Assembly: GCF_023022985.1 (NCBI RefSeq)
Contig: NZ_CP095461.1
Coordinates: 3,038,001 to 3,102,000, forward strand
Direction of reading: 5' to 3'
Length of the DNA stretch: 64,000 nt
From: Arthrobacter gengyunqii
GTDB lineage: Bacteria > Actinomycetota > Actinomycetes > Actinomycetales > Micrococcaceae
Position 1 is the stretch's first letter. Each line of letters opens with the position of its first letter. This document shows positions 7,342 to 16,948 of this stretch, one piece after another. Both the position numbers and the translations under genes were made by a program. The notes below the pieces were generated by a model, which worked only from the letters and a program-made list of their open reading frames with translations, did no database searches and was not told where the DNA came from.

Positions 7342-9567
7342 ATGGGATCCGATACCGCCGCCGAGCCGCACTACACCTTCGGGTCGGCTGAGTCCATGTC
7401 TGCGCCCCGGGCCACTGAGGACCGGATCGACATACCGGACTTCGGGCCCGCACTGGTTCCCGAGGGGGACATCAGCCCGGAGCGTTTCCTGGACCGCGAA
7501 ATCAGCTGGCTCCACTTCAACGCGCGGGTCCTTGAACTCGCTGAGGACCCGGACCTCTACCTGCTGGAGCGGGTCAGCTTCCTGTCCATCTTTGCGTCCA
7601 ACCTGGACGAGTTCTTCATGGTCCGGGTTGCGGGCCTCAAGCGCCGGATCGCCACCGGACTGGCGGTTCCCTCCGCTGCCGGCCTGAGCCCGATCGAACA
7701 GCTGGAACACATCGTGGAGGCCGGCTACCGGCTGCAGCAGCGCCACGCTGAGGTTTTCGCCAGCCAGATTCGCCCGGCACTGGCCGAGGAGCAGATTTTC
7801 CTGGTGGGCTGGGACGAACTCGACGACGCGTCCAAGGCCTACCTGCACCGCCAGTTCGCGTCCAAGGTGTTTCCCATCCTCACCCCGCTGGCGGTGGATC
7901 CGGCCCATCCCTTCCCCTACATTTCCGGACTCTCGCTGAACCTGGCGGTGGTGGTGCGCAACCCCGTCAGCGGCAAGGAGTTCTTTGCCCGCGTCAAGGT
8001 CCCGGACCAGCTGCCCCGCCTCATCTCGGTGGACGGGCCGCGGGCAGGCAATGTTGCCGGCCGGGTGGCGCGCTTCATTCCGCTCGAGGACGTCATTGCC
8101 GAGCACCTGGACCAGCTCTTCCCCGGTATGGACGTCATGGAGCACCATGCCTTCCGGGTGACCCGCAACGAGGACCTGGAGGTGGAGGAGGACGACGCCG
8201 AGAACCTGCTGCAGGCGCTCGAAAAGGAGCTGCTGCGCCGCCGGTTCGGTCCGCCCGTCCGCCTCGAAGTCACCACTGACATCAATCCCAGCATCCGTGA
8301 GCTGCTGGTGCGCGAACTCGGCGTGGAAGAAGACGAGGTGTATGCGCTGCCGGCGCCGCTGGACCTGCGCGGGCTGGCCGGCATCAGCCGCATCGACCGC
8401 ACGGACCTGCACTATCCCAAGCAGGTGCCCCACACATCCCTGCACCTGAAGGAATCCGAAACCTCCAAACCGGCCGACGTGTTTGCCGCGATGCGCCGCC
8501 GCGACATCCTGCTGCACCACCCGTACGATTCCTTCTCCACGTCCGTTCAGGCCTTCCTGGAGCAGGCCGCCGCAGACCCGCGGGTCCAGGCCATCAAGCA
8601 GACCCTGTACCGCACGTCCGGAGACTCCCCCATTGTCGATGCGCTGATTGATGCCGCCGAGTCCGGCAAACAGGTGCTGGCCCTGGTGGAAATCAAGGCA
8701 CGCTTCGATGAGCAGGCCAATATTTCCTGGGCCCGCAAGCTGGAGCAGGCCGGCGTGCACGTGGTGTACGGCATCGTCGGATTGAAGACTCACTGCAAGT
8801 TGTCCCTGGTGGTCCGCCAGGAAGTGGACGGGCTGCGGCGCTACTGCCATATCGGCACCGGAAACTACCACCCGCGCACCGCCCGCTATTACGAGGACCT
8901 GGGGCTGCTGACGTCCAACGAGCAGGTGGGCGAAGACCTCACGAAGCTCTTCAATCAGCTCTCCGGATACGCCCCGAAGTCCACGTTCAAGCGGCTGCTC
9001 GTGGCTCCCCGGTCGGTGCGGTCAGGTCTGATTGACCGGATTGAACGGGAAATCGCCAATAAGAAGGCCGGTCTGGCCGCCCGGGTGATCATTAAGGTCA
9101 ACTCGATGGTGGACGAGGCGATCATCGATTCCCTCTACCGCGCCTCACAGGCCGGTGTCCGGGTGGACGTGATTGTTCGCGGCATCTGCTCGGTCCGCCC
9201 GGGGGTCCCCGGCCTGAGCGAGAACATTACCGTCCGCTCCATCCTGGGCCGGTTCCTGGAGCATTCACGCGTCTTTGCCTTCGCCAACGCCGGAGACCCG
9301 GTCATCTTCATCGGTTCGGCCGACATGATGCACCGCAACCTGGACCGCCGGGTGGAGGCCCTGGTCCAGCTGGCTTCCCGCGAGGACATTGCGGACCTCA
9401 TCGCTCTGATGGACCGCTACATGGACCCGGCCACTGCCAGCTGGCACCTCGAGTCGGACGGCATCTGGAACCGGCACCACAAGAATGAGGAAGGGGAACC
9501 GCTTTTGGACGTGCAGTCCTGGCTGCTCGCTTCCCGGTCCCGGCAGCGCGCCGCCGTCCGCCGTTGA
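7342..9567 (+). CDS. ppk: Polyphosphate kinase (PPK1)
   Basis: 741 aa, normal length for PPK1. It reversibly transfers the terminal phosphate of ATP to inorganic polyphosphate through a phospho-histidine. The N-terminal domain ([19 protein letters not shown]), the head domain, and two phospholipase-D-like domains are all present. The catalytic His lies in LKTHCK (about His484), and [17 protein letters not shown] is the typical C-terminal signature. Start ATG is preceded by AGGGAG. It overlaps the next Nudix/phosphatase gene by one base (TGATG), so the two are translationally coupled. Confidence 0.96.
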   Translation: MGSDTAAEPHYTFGSAESMSAPRATEDRIDIPDFGPALVPEGDISPERFLDREISWLHFNARVLELAEDPDLYLLERVSFLSIFASNLDEFFMVRVAGLKRRIATGLAVPSAAGLSPIEQLEHIVEAGYRLQQRHAEVFASQIRPALAEEQIFLVGWDELDDASKAYLHRQFASKVFPILTPLAVDPAHPFPYISGLSLNLAVVVRNPVSGKEFFARVKVPDQLPRLISVDGPRAGNVAGRVARFIPLEDVIAEHLDQLFPGMDVMEHHAFRVTRNEDLEVEEDDAENLLQALEKELLRRRFGPPVRLEVTTDINPSIRELLVRELGVEEDEVYALPAPLDLRGLAGISRIDRTDLHYPKQVPHTSLHLKESETSKPADVFAAMRRRDILLHHPYDSFSTSVQAFLEQAAADPRVQAIKQTLYRTSGDSPIVDALIDAAESGKQVLALVEIKARFDEQANISWARKLEQAGVHVVYGIVGLKTHCKLSLVVRQEVDGLRRYCHIGTGNYHPRTARYYEDLGLLTSNEQVGEDLTKLFNQLSGYAPKSTFKRLLVAPRSVRSGLIDRIEREIANKKAGLAARVIIKVNSMVDEAIIDSLYRASQAGVRVDVIVRGICSVRPGVPGLSENITVRSILGRFLEHSRVFAFANAGDPVIFIGSADMMHRNLDRRVEALVQLASREDIADLIALMDRYMDPATASWHLESDGIWNRHHKNEEGEPLLDVQSWLLASRSRQRAAVRR

Positions 9568-10583
9568 TGCCCATGTCCCCCGAACCTGAAACTGCCCTGG
9601 GCGAACAAACGACCCTCCCCCGCGACAACCGCGGGGGCGGGTCCGAAGACGTCGCCCCGTCAGACATCAAGGTGGTGGCGGCGGGAGCGCTGTGCTGGCG
9701 CACCCGCAACGGTGAACTCGAAGTCCTCATGATTCACCGCCCCCGGTACAAGGACTGGTCCTGGCCCAAGGGAAAACTCGATTCCGGCGAGACCACCCCC
9801 GAATGCGCAGTGCGCGAAGTGCAGGAGGAGGCCGGTGTGCGTATCCGGCTCGGCATTCCGCTGCCGGCCACCGTGTACCCGGTGGCTTCCGGAATGAAGA
9901 TTGTCCATTATTGGGCGGCGCGCATCGAGGACGGCAAGCCGCATCCGGACGGCAAAGAAGTGGACGGGGTCCGCTGGTGCACTCCGGCCGAAGCCCATGC
10001 AGAGCTCAGCAATCCTTCGGACCGGCTGCCTCTGCGCACTTTGGAGGAGGCGCATGCCGAGGGTCGGCTCAGGACGTGGCCGCTGATCGTAGTGAGGCAT
10101 GCCAAGGCCAAGCCGCGGTCATCGTGGACCCGGGCGGAAGGGGACCGCCCGCTGGCGGCAACCGGCCTGCGTCAGGCCCAAGCCGTGTCGCGGCTGCTCG
10201 CTGCCTGGCTGCCGGACCGGGTGGTTTCCAGTCCCTGGGTCCGGTGCGTGCAGACTGTGCGCCCGTATGTGAAGGCGCGGGCCGTGAAATTCAAAACCGT
10301 GGATGCCATTACCGAGCACAGCGCCAAACGCAAGCCCGGCAAGGCCCGCAATGCGGTGGAAGCACTGTTTGACAAGGCCAAACCTGTGGCCCTGTGCACC
10401 CACCGGCCGGTTTTGCCCCTGACGTTTGAGGTGCTGTCACAACACATGCCGGCCGGACTGTCCATGGGATTGCCCGACAAGGATCCTTATCTGGCGCCGG
10501 GCGAGGCGGTCATCTGTCAGGTCTCCTCCGCTGATGACAGTCGGATCGTGTCCCTGGAGCGCTTCCGGGCCTTCGATGACTGA
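9567..10583 (+). CDS. Nudix hydrolase fused to a histidine phosphatase (MutT1-like)
   Basis: 338 aa two-domain enzyme. The Nudix box is at about 69-91 (GKLDSGET.. with REVQEEAG), and a histidine-phosphatase domain starts near residue 173 with VVRHAKAK (His178) and continues with GLRQAQAVSRLLA. This architecture is that of mycobacterial MutT1, which hydrolyses 8-oxo-GTP/dGTP and diadenosine polyphosphates. ATG at 9567 shares its A with the ppk stop; an ATG at 9573 is the alternative. Coupling to ppk suggests a shared nucleotide/polyphosphate housekeeping role (inference). Confidence 0.88.
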   Translation: MPMSPEPETALGEQTTLPRDNRGGGSEDVAPSDIKVVAAGALCWRTRNGELEVLMIHRPRYKDWSWPKGKLDSGETTPECAVREVQEEAGVRIRLGIPLPATVYPVASGMKIVHYWAARIEDGKPHPDGKEVDGVRWCTPAEAHAELSNPSDRLPLRTLEEAHAEGRLRTWPLIVVRHAKAKPRSSWTRAEGDRPLAATGLRQAQAVSRLLAAWLPDRVVSSPWVRCVQTVRPYVKARAVKFKTVDAITEHSAKRKPGKARNAVEALFDKAKPVALCTHRPVLPLTFEVLSQHMPAGLSMGLPDKDPYLAPGEAVICQVSSADDSRIVSLERFRAFDD

Positions 10584-10609
10584 AGCTGTCCTGCAGTGAT
10601 TCCTGCCGG

Positions 10610-10628
10610 ATAGCTAAGCCTAACCGTG
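10610..10628. promoter_or_regulatory. Candidate IdeR/DtxR iron box upstream of ferritin
   Basis: The 19 bases ATAGCTAAGCCTAACCGTG match the DtxR/IdeR consensus TWAGGTWAGSCTWACCTWA at 15 of 19 positions, with an intact central TWAGSCTWACC core. The site is 38-56 nt before the ferritin start and about 25 nt upstream of the -10 box, an activator-like position. IdeR activates bfrB in Mycobacterium, which fits. Confidence 0.6.
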
Positions 10629-10652
10629 CTTTTATCGGCCCCCGCTCCGGCC

Positions 10653-10658
10653 TAGGGT
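10653..10658 (+). promoter_or_regulatory. Leaderless-type -10 box of the ferritin gene (TAGGGT)
   Basis: TAGGGT ends 7 nt before the ATG at 10666; the intervening bases are only G and C and would place the transcript start at the initiation codon. Confidence 0.45.
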
Positions 10659-10665
10659 GGGGGCC

Positions 10666-11193
10666 ATGACTACCTTTACAGAGCTCCTTGAAGCCCAGAT
10701 CGGCCACGAATTCAACGCCTCGCAGCAGTACGTTGCAATGGCGGTGTTCTTCGACGGCGAAGATCTCCCGCAGCTGGCCCGCCACTTCTACGCCCAGTCG
10801 GTGGAGGAACGCAACCACGCCATGATGCTGGTGCAGTACATGCTGGACCGGGACATGCCCGTGCGGATCCCCGGCGTCGCCGCCGTACGCAATGACTTCA
10901 CCACCGTGGTGGAACCCATCGCCTTGGCACTGGAACAGGAACAGCAGGTCACCCGGCAGATTGAGGCCCTCTTCGCTGCCGCGCGCGCCGAGGGCGACGC
11001 CCTGGGTGAGCAGTTCATGCTGTGGTTCCTCAAGGAACAGGTGGAGGAAGTCGCTTCCATGTCCACGCTCCTCACAGTGGCCCGGCGCGCCGACAACCTC
11101 TTCGACCTGGAGAACTTCATGGCCCGGGAACAGGTTGGCGACGGCGGCGGGCACGACTCCGGCGCTCCCGAGGCTGCCGGCGGTGCACTCTAG
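10666..11193 (+). CDS. Ferritin (non-heme iron storage protein)
   Basis: 175 aa four-helix ferritin. Ferroxidase-centre residues are visible in EAQIGHEFNASQQYVAMAVFF (first helix Glu) and SVEERNHAMMLVQYM (Glu and His of the second helix), with further Glu in the third helix (EALFAAARAEGDALGEQF). It stores iron as a 24-mer in the cytosol. Resemblance is to the BfrB/FtnB class without a heme-binding Met. An in-frame start at 10657 would add three residues; ATG at 10666 is preferred because the -10 box sits just upstream. An iron box upstream suggests IdeR-type control. Confidence 0.92.
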   Translation: MTTFTELLEAQIGHEFNASQQYVAMAVFFDGEDLPQLARHFYAQSVEERNHAMMLVQYMLDRDMPVRIPGVAAVRNDFTTVVEPIALALEQEQQVTRQIEALFAAARAEGDALGEQFMLWFLKEQVEEVASMSTLLTVARRADNLFDLENFMAREQVGDGGGHDSGAPEAAGGAL

Positions 11194-11222
11194 GGAGAAC
11201 CCCTGCCGGGCAGCGGACGAAC

Positions 11223-11228
11223 TAGACT
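11223..11228 (+). promoter_or_regulatory. Leaderless-type -10 box of thyA (TAGACT)
   Basis: TAGACT ends 6 nt before the GTG start of thyA. GGAG within the spacer is too close to act as a normal ribosome site for a longer leader. Confidence 0.5.
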
Positions 11229-11234
11229 GGAGCC

Positions 11235-12038
11235 GTGACTATCCCTACGCCTTATGAAGACCTGCTCCGCGACGTGATGGCCCACGGAACGCAGAAATCC
11301 GACCGGACCGGTACCGGTACCCGCAGCGTTTTCGGCCGCCAGATGCGCTTTGACCTGAGCAGTTCCTTTCCGCTGATCACCACCAAGCGGGTGCATTTCA
11401 AGTCCGTCGCCCTGGAGCTGCTGTGGTTCCTGCGCGGGGATTCCAACGTGCGGTGGCTGCAGGAGCGCGGCGTGAGCATCTGGAATGAGTGGGCAGACGA
11501 CGACGGCGAACTCGGCCCGGTCTACGGTGTCCAGTGGCGCTCGTGGCCGGCGCCGGACGGCGGGCAGATCGACCAGATCGCGAAGGTGGTCGAGAGTATC
11601 CGCACCAACCCGGACTCCCGCCGGCACATCGTCACGGCCTGGAATCCGGCCGAAGTGGACAACATGGCGCTGCCGCCGTGCCACGCCATGTTCCAGTTCT
11701 ATGTGGCGGACGGGAAACTGTCCTGCCAGCTGTACCAGCGCTCCGCGGATCTGTTCCTCGGCGTGCCCTTCAACATTGCCTCCTATGCTCTGCTGACGCT
11801 CATGGTGGCGCAGCAGACGGGGCTGGAGCCGGGAGAATTCGTTTGGACCGGCGGCGACGTCCATATTTATGACAATCACGTGGACCAGGTCCGCGAACAG
11901 CTCAGCCGCGCACCTTACCCGTACCCGCAGCTGCGGCTCGCCCGCAAACCCGAGTCGATCTTCGACTACGCCCTGGAGGATTTCGAGGTGCTGGATTACC
12001 TCCACCATCCCGGCATCAAAGCTCCGATTGCCGTCTGA
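11235..12038 (+). CDS. thyA: Thymidylate synthase
   Basis: 267 aa. It converts dUMP to dTMP with 5,10-methylene-THF. Key motifs: [11 protein letters not shown] (phosphate and dUMP-binding Arg), the nucleophile Cys149 in [29 protein letters not shown], and [18 protein letters not shown]. Length matches E. coli ThyA (264 aa). GTG start. The folA gene follows after 12 bp, the classic thymidylate-cycle operon, in which DHFR recycles the dihydrofolate formed here. Confidence 0.97.
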   Translation: MTIPTPYEDLLRDVMAHGTQKSDRTGTGTRSVFGRQMRFDLSSSFPLITTKRVHFKSVALELLWFLRGDSNVRWLQERGVSIWNEWADDDGELGPVYGVQWRSWPAPDGGQIDQIAKVVESIRTNPDSRRHIVTAWNPAEVDNMALPPCHAMFQFYVADGKLSCQLYQRSADLFLGVPFNIASYALLTLMVAQQTGLEPGEFVWTGGDVHIYDNHVDQVREQLSRAPYPYPQLRLARKPESIFDYALEDFEVLDYLHHPGIKAPIAV

Positions 12039-12050
12039 AAGGCATCCGTT

Positions 12051-12755
12051 GTGAGTGAATCTGCAGCAGGCGTCCGCTATTTCCCCGCGGGCGGCGGCAA
12101 GGACAGCGGCGACAACAGCGCTGCTCCCGCCGGCAAAGACCTGACGGCGGCGCTGGCTGCCGCATTCCCCGCCGGACCGCCGCAGCCGCTGGTGGGCATG
12201 ATCTGGGCCCAAACGGTGGACGGCGTCATTGGCAGGGACGGCGGCATGCCCTGGCACCTGCCCGAGGACCTGGCACATTTCAAGAACACCACCGCCGGGC
12301 ACCCGGTGATCATGGGCCGGCGCACCTGGGAGTCCTTTCCCGCCGCTTTCCGCCCGCTGCCGGGCCGCACCAACATTGTGGTGAGCTCCAGCGACACACT
12401 GGCCGCCGAGATTTCCCCGGCCGGCGCCGTCGTCGTCCGTTCCTTGGAGCAGGCGCTGGACACCGCCCGGCACAGCCCCGGCGGAGAGCAGGTCTGGATT
12501 GTCGGCGGCGCGCAGCTTTATGAGGCGGCGGCGCCTTTGGCGGACGCCGCAGTGGTGACCGTCATTGACATAAGCACAGAGGGCGACACGAACGCCCCGC
12601 ACCTCGGCCCCGACTGGACCTTCGCCGCGCTCAGCCCTGCCGAGGGCTGGAATACCGCGGCCAACGGCACCTCCTACCGGATTGCCCTCTGGACGCGTAC
12701 GGGGGATGTCGGGAGCGGCGTCACCAACCAGCCCGAAGAGACCGTCCTGCCCTAA
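12051..12755 (+). CDS. folA: Dihydrofolate reductase with N-terminal extension
   Basis: 234 aa. The DHFR domain begins near residue 46 ([32 protein letters not shown]), with the substrate-binding Asp in LPEDL and NADPH-binding [14 protein letters not shown] and WIVGGAQLY. It reduces dihydrofolate to tetrahydrofolate for ThyA. The first 45 residues are a Gly/Ala/Ser-rich segment absent from standard 160-aa enzymes; the GTG at 12051 is 12 bp after thyA and there is no obvious later start with a ribosome site, so the extension is probably real but could be an annotation artefact. Confidence 0.92.
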   Translation: MSESAAGVRYFPAGGGKDSGDNSAAPAGKDLTAALAAAFPAGPPQPLVGMIWAQTVDGVIGRDGGMPWHLPEDLAHFKNTTAGHPVIMGRRTWESFPAAFRPLPGRTNIVVSSSDTLAAEISPAGAVVVRSLEQALDTARHSPGGEQVWIVGGAQLYEAAAPLADAAVVTVIDISTEGDTNAPHLGPDWTFAALSPAEGWNTAANGTSYRIALWTRTGDVGSGVTNQPEETVLP

Positions 12756-12758
12756 ACT
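12753..12758 (+). promoter_or_regulatory. Leaderless-type -10 box of asd (TAAACT)
   Basis: TAAACT overlaps the folA stop codon and ends 7 nt before the asd ATG at 12766, giving asd its own probable leaderless promoter. Confidence 0.45.
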
Positions 12759-12765
12759 GGGAAGC

Positions 12766-13905
12766 ATGACTTTCGCAGCTACCTCCGTACCCACCGCGGG
12801 CTTCATCGGCTGGCGGGGCATGGTCGGTTCCGTCCTGATGCAGCGCATGCAGGATGAGGGCGACTTTGACCTGATCAACCCCGTGTTCTTCTCCACTTCC
12901 AACGCCGGGGGCTCCGCACCGTCCTTCGCTGAAGGTGCCGGCCCCCTCCAGGACGCGTACGACGTCGAAGCGCTGGCCAAGCTGCCGATCATCGTCACGG
13001 CGCAGGGCGGGGGTTACACCTCCGAGGTGTACCCCAAGCTGCGCGATGCGGGCTGGGACGGCCTGTGGATTGATGCCGCCTCCACGCTGCGGATGGAACA
13101 GGACTCGATCATCGTGCTGGATCCGGTGAACCGTGACGTCATCGACGCCGGCCTGGCGCGAGGCGTGAAGAACTTTGTCGGCGGCAACTGCACGGTGTCC
13201 TGCATGCTCATGGGCCTGGGCGGACTGTTCCGCAACGGCCTGGTGGAGTGGGGCACCTCCATGACCTACCAGGCTGCCTCCGGCGGCGGGGCCCGGCACA
13301 TGCGCGAACTGCTCAACCAGTTCGGCTCCCTGAACTCCGTGGTGGCGGACCAGCTTGCAGATCCGGCTTCGGCCATCCTGGACATCGACCGCGCAGTGCT
13401 GGCGCAGCAGCGGAATCCGGAAATGGATGCGTCCCGGTTCGGCGTGCCGCTGGCCGGTTCGGTCATTCCCTGGATTGATGCGGATCTGGGCAACGGGCAG
13501 TCCAAGGAAGAGTGGAAGGCCGGGGCGGAAACCAACAAGATCCTGGGCCTGGACGCTGACGGCCGGATTCCCTTCGACGGGCTGTGTGTCCGCATCGGCG
13601 CCATGCGCTCGCATTCCCAGGCCCTGACGCTGAAGCTCACCGAGGACCTGTCGGTAGCCGAGATTGAACGCATCATCGACGCTGACAACGAATGGGCGAA
13701 GGTGGTGCCCAACACCAAGGAGGCCACCATGGCCCAGCTGACCCCCGTGGCGGTCAGCGGCACACTGGACATTCCAGTGGGCCGGATCCGCAAGCTGGAG
13801 ATGGGTCCGGAGTACATCAGCGCCTTCACCATCGGCGACCAGCTGCTCTGGGGTGCCGCCGAGCCGCTGCGGCGCATGCTGAAGATCGCCACCGGCACCC
13901 TCTAG
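12766..13905 (+). CDS. asd: Aspartate-semialdehyde dehydrogenase (gammaproteobacterial type)
   Basis: 379 aa. NADPH-dependent reduction of aspartyl phosphate to aspartate semialdehyde, entry to lysine/DAP, threonine and methionine synthesis. N-terminal [17 protein letters not shown] (NADP loop), the active-site Cys142 in [26 protein letters not shown] and ETNKIL are all present. From memory the protein aligns along its whole length with E. coli Asd rather than the shorter (about 345 aa) corynebacterial type. The stop overlaps the convergent small membrane gene by 4 bp. Confidence 0.96.
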   Translation: MTFAATSVPTAGFIGWRGMVGSVLMQRMQDEGDFDLINPVFFSTSNAGGSAPSFAEGAGPLQDAYDVEALAKLPIIVTAQGGGYTSEVYPKLRDAGWDGLWIDAASTLRMEQDSIIVLDPVNRDVIDAGLARGVKNFVGGNCTVSCMLMGLGGLFRNGLVEWGTSMTYQAASGGGARHMRELLNQFGSLNSVVADQLADPASAILDIDRAVLAQQRNPEMDASRFGVPLAGSVIPWIDADLGNGQSKEEWKAGAETNKILGLDADGRIPFDGLCVRIGAMRSHSQALTLKLTEDLSVAEIERIIDADNEWAKVVPNTKEATMAQLTPVAVSGTLDIPVGRIRKLEMGPEYISAFTIGDQLLWGAAEPLRRMLKIATGTL

Positions 13906-14114
13906 GAACGCGGGGACCGGATCCGCTCCGGGCGTCCCTCTTTTCGTACCCACCGGCGTCGAAAACGGATGATCAGGACAAGGAGAGCCGTCCCCGCGGC
14001 GAATACCAGCACGGCCAGCGGCCACGGAACTCCGCCGTCAAACATCCGGAAGGCCCCCCATCCCAGGAGCATTCCGGCGATGACGCCGCACATGGACCAC
14101 AAACGTCGTTCCAT
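13902..14114 (-). CDS. Small two-helix membrane protein
   Basis: 70 aa, starting [22 protein letters not shown] and with a second helix [20 protein letters not shown], then a very basic tail ([16 protein letters not shown]). ATG at 14114 has AGAGGAAG upstream; a longer frame to 14135 lacks a ribosome site. Function unknown. It ends inside the asd stop region, convergent. Confidence 0.55.
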   Translation of the reverse strand: MERRLWSMCGVIAGMLLGWGAFRMFDGGVPWPLAVLVFAAGTALLVLIIRFRRRWVRKEGRPERIRSPRS

Positions 14115-14216
14115 TGATCTTCCTCTCTGTGGCACCGGGGCAGCGGCCTGCGCCGACGGTAGAGCTTGAGGCTACGCCTCCCGCCCAGTGTCGGTGGCAG
14201 GTGGGACGGTGTTCCC

Positions 14217-14681
14217 ATGGAGCAGAAACCGGCAGGCCAGCAACCCATGGAATCCATAGATTCCGTCCTCGACAGCTTTTTTGCGTCCAGCTGCATCGGC
14301 AAACAGATACCCACCGGGGTGCGGTATCTGCGGGTGGGGACGCATCTGCGGAAGTACCTCGAAACGGACGGCGAGCGGATCCTCTGCCCCAAAGACGCCG
14401 TGCTCCTGGACCTGGAACGCTCCCTGGAGCCGGACTCAGCCTTTGCGCGGCTCTTCGGTGCCGAGGTGCTCGCCTATGCCCTCAGCGGTTTCCTTGAACC
14501 GGAGTGGCTGCTGCCGGATCTGCAGGACCGCAGGACGCAGGTCAGCCTGACGCCGCGGCTGATCCAATGGCTGTGCAACTGCCACCTCCTGGATCCGCGC
14601 CGGGACCGTGCGGCCATCCACAGCACCCGGGCGGCAGCAGCATGGGCGCGGCGCGGGCCGGCCCATGGAGGGCCGCGTTAG
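14217..14681 (+). CDS. Hypothetical protein, 154 aa
   Basis: Soluble, no recognised domain. ATG at 14217 chosen because the preceding in-frame codons (from 14166) look non-coding; GGGACGG upstream is a weak ribosome site. The sequence has two Cys near the start of the conserved-looking part (SSCIGKQ) and a mid-region rich in acidic and hydrophobic residues (VLLDLERSLEPDSAFARLFG). It ends 4 bp before the convergent murB. Codon use is typical of the genome, so it is probably a real gene, possibly lineage-specific. Confidence 0.5.
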   Translation: MEQKPAGQQPMESIDSVLDSFFASSCIGKQIPTGVRYLRVGTHLRKYLETDGERILCPKDAVLLDLERSLEPDSAFARLFGAEVLAYALSGFLEPEWLLPDLQDRRTQVSLTPRLIQWLCNCHLLDPRRDRAAIHSTRAAAAWARRGPAHGGPR

Positions 14682-14685
14682 GCAG

Positions 14686-15768
14686 TCAGAGGCTGCAGTT
14701 GATCAGCAACGGCTCGGGGTGCAGCCGGATGCCGAAGGCATCCTCCACACCGTCCGCGACGGCCCTCGCTACGGCCAGCAGATCCTCCGCGGAGGCGTTG
14801 CCGCGGTTGGTCACGGCCAGCGTGTGCTTGGTGGACAGCGAGGCCCGTCCTCCCGCCAGTTCCGTGCCCTGGCCGGTTTCCGGCAGGCCGAAGCCTTTGG
14901 GGAAACCGGAACGGTCTATCAGCCAGGCGGCGCTGAGCTTGACCATGCCCGGCTGCGCGACCGGGTACCGGGGCGCTTCGGGCGGCAGGTGGGCGGCTTC
15001 AGCCTCGGGGAGCACGGGATTGGTGAAGAAAGAGCCGGTGCTCCAGGTGTCGGGATCCGCGGAATCAAGCACCATCCCTTTGCCCGCGCGCAGCCTCAGA
15101 ACCTCACGGCGCACGTCGTCGGCCGCGGCCCGCTCCCCCACTTCCACGCCCAGCGCACGGGCCAGCTCGGCGTACCGCACCGGGGCGCTCTCCATGCCCC
15201 GGGTCAGGCCGAAGTCCACGGTCAGGACAACGTAGCGCGGGGAACCGTTCACCGTGGCGCGCTTGAGCACCGAGTCCCGGTAGCCGAACTGCAGGTCTTC
15301 GTTGCTGAAGGACACTGTGGCCCGGTTCTGCCGGTCCCAGGCGCGGACCAGCGTGATGCTGTGCGAAACATCGGCACCGTAGGCGCCCACGTTCTGCACC
15401 GGCGTCGCACCGGCCAGGCCGGGAATGCCCGACAGCGCTTCCAGCCCGGAGCAGCCCTCTCGCAGGGTCTGGGCCACGAGCTCGTCCCAGGGATGACCGG
15501 CCTGTGCGCGGACGGTGACAGTGTTCCTGTCCTCGGTGAATTCCAGTCCGCGGGTGGCGACGTGGACCACCGCGCCGTCAAAACCGTCGTCGGAAATCAC
15601 CAGATTGGAGCCGCCGCCAACAATCAGCAGCGGTTCCTTCGCTTCATCGGCGGCACGGACCGCACCGATGAGCTCGTCCTCGGTTTCCGCATTGATGTAG
15701 CGGCGGGCAGGTCCGCCCACCCGGGAGGTGGTCAGGGAGGACAGCGGCAAAGAGGTCAGTGCGCTCAC
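14686..15768 (-). CDS. murB: UDP-N-acetylenolpyruvoylglucosamine reductase
   Basis: 360 aa FAD enzyme of peptidoglycan precursor synthesis (UDP-GlcNAc-enolpyruvate to UDP-MurNAc). FAD-binding LLIVGGGSNLVISDDGF, the GIPGLAGATPVQNVGAYG segment, the YRDSVLK motif with the catalytic Ser region, and the C-terminal LAGGRASLSTKHTLAVTNRGNA are typical of type I MurB. GTG start overlaps the stop of the upstream dehydratase gene (GTGA), so translation is coupled. Confidence 0.95.
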   Translation of the reverse strand: MSALTSLPLSSLTTSRVGGPARRYINAETEDELIGAVRAADEAKEPLLIVGGGSNLVISDDGFDGAVVHVATRGLEFTEDRNTVTVRAQAGHPWDELVAQTLREGCSGLEALSGIPGLAGATPVQNVGAYGADVSHSITLVRAWDRQNRATVSFSNEDLQFGYRDSVLKRATVNGSPRYVVLTVDFGLTRGMESAPVRYAELARALGVEVGERAAADDVRREVLRLRAGKGMVLDSADPDTWSTGSFFTNPVLPEAEAAHLPPEAPRYPVAQPGMVKLSAAWLIDRSGFPKGFGLPETGQGTELAGGRASLSTKHTLAVTNRGNASAEDLLAVARAVADGVEDAFGIRLHPEPLLINCSL

Positions 15769-16196
15769 CAGATCCGTACAACCGCCTGTGCCTTGACCAG
15801 CACCTTCTGGCCGTTGAACGTAACGGTGAGGTCCACGCGTGCGGTGGAGTTGTCGGCGTCAAGCGCGCCGATAACCCCGGTGACCTCGACGACGGCCCCG
15901 GCTTCCCCTTCCATGTCCTCCACCGGCACCGGCCGGGTGAAACGCGTCTGATAGTCAATGACGGCGCCGGGATCGCCGATCCAGTCGGTCACCAGCTGGA
16001 CAGCCGCGCCCATGGTGAACATGCCGTGGGCGATGACCCCGGGCAGGTCCACGCTGCGCGCAAACCGCTCGTTCCAGTGGATGGGGTTGAAGTCTCCGGA
16101 GGCTCCGGCATAGCGGACCAGATCGGCGCGGGAGATCTCCAGCGTGGCCGAACCGATTCTTTCTCCGGCAGCGAGTTCGCTCAATGCAATCGACAC
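15765..16196 (-). CDS. MaoC-like (3R)-hydroxyacyl dehydratase, HadB-type
   Basis: 143 aa single hotdog domain with the hydratase 2 motif GASGDFNPIHWNE (Asp35, His40 catalytic pair). It probably pairs with the upstream HadA-like subunit to dehydrate 3-hydroxyacyl-ACP in type II fatty acid elongation or a related acyl pathway. GTG at 16196 follows the upstream stop by 4 nt; AGGAGAAGGG lies about 15 nt upstream. Next to murB, an order seen in other actinobacteria. Confidence 0.85.
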   Translation of the reverse strand: MSIALSELAAGERIGSATLEISRADLVRYAGASGDFNPIHWNERFARSVDLPGVIAHGMFTMGAAVQLVTDWIGDPGAVIDYQTRFTRPVPVEDMEGEAGAVVEVTGVIGALDADNSTARVDLTVTFNGQKVLVKAQAVVRIW

Positions 16197-16200
16197 GGCG

Positions 16201-16650
16201 TTACTGCCCTTCTCCTCGGACGAGGATGGATGACACGGCAGTGGCGACTTTTTCGCCCTCCGTGGTGGAGATTTCCGAGCGGGTGGTGAGCAGGGCGCCG
16301 TCGCCCATGGCCCGGACGGAATCCACATGAAGTTCCGCGATCAGTTCGTCGCCGGCGACGATCGGCCGGTGGTGGGTGAAGCGCTGGTCCGCGTGGACCA
16401 CACGGGTGAAGTCGATGCCGGCCTCCGGATCGGAGATCAGCTGGGCATCAGCGCGCTGCGCCACGATGACGGCGAAGGTGGGCGGGGCCACCAGGTCTGC
16501 GTAGCCCAGCCGTTCAGCTTCCGCCAGGTCATAGTGCGCGGCGTGGCCGGCCTTGACGGCGCGGGCAAACTCACGGATCTTCTCACGGCCCACCTGGTAG
16601 GGCTCGCTGGCGGGATAGCTGCGCCCCTGCAGTTCGGGATTGATGCTCAT
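16201..16650 (-). CDS. MaoC N-terminal/HadA-like dehydratase subunit
   Basis: 149 aa. The first part (PELQGRSYPASEPYQVGREKIREFARAV) and the APPTFAVIVAQRA and HADQRFTHHRPIVAGDEL segments are typical of the FAS1-like MaoC N-terminal hotdog family (HadA/HadC). The catalytic Asp/His motif is absent, as expected for the non-catalytic substrate-binding partner of HadB. ATG at 16650 with GGGAAC upstream; the longer frame to 16863 is antisense-like noise. It overlaps the upstream small membrane gene by 4 bp. Confidence 0.85.
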   Translation of the reverse strand: MSINPELQGRSYPASEPYQVGREKIREFARAVKAGHAAHYDLAEAERLGYADLVAPPTFAVIVAQRADAQLISDPEAGIDFTRVVHADQRFTHHRPIVAGDELIAELHVDSVRAMGDGALLTTRSEISTTEGEKVATAVSSILVRGEGQ

Positions 16651-16877
16651 TTGGTTCCCTTCATCCGGCGCCGGGCGTCCCGGGCTCGAACCACCATACC
16701 GCCCAAATGCAGGCACATACCCACCACGATCACGGGGGCGGCGATGTACATCAGCAGCGGAGAATCTCCGACCGCACCGAAAACGACCATCAGCACGCCG
16801 GCGCCGGAAACCACCAGGGCGGACACCACCAGCTTGCGGTACAGGGCGGAACCGGTTTCCCACGGGGTGTTTAGCAT
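16647..16877 (-). CDS. Small two-helix membrane protein
   Basis: 76 aa with two predicted membrane helices (LVVSALVVSGAGVLMVVFGAV and LLMYIAAPVIVVGMCLHLGG) and a basic C-terminus (RARDARRRMKGTK). First gene of a coupled set with the two dehydratase genes and murB (4-bp overlap downstream). Function unknown; the conserved neighbourhood suggests an envelope role. Confidence 0.65.
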   Translation of the reverse strand: MLNTPWETGSALYRKLVVSALVVSGAGVLMVVFGAVGDSPLLMYIAAPVIVVGMCLHLGGMVVRARDARRRMKGTK

Positions 16878-16948
16878 GCCCCCAGAATACAGGCGGGGCG
16901 CCTCCGGCCGCGAAACGGGGCGCCGGGCCGGAGGCCTCCGCCCGGACC

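Noticed and set aside
7189..8871. 560-codon open frame opposite ppk
   Set aside because: Antisense to a strongly recognised gene; a product of high-GC codon bias with low-complexity His/Gln/Gly-rich translation.
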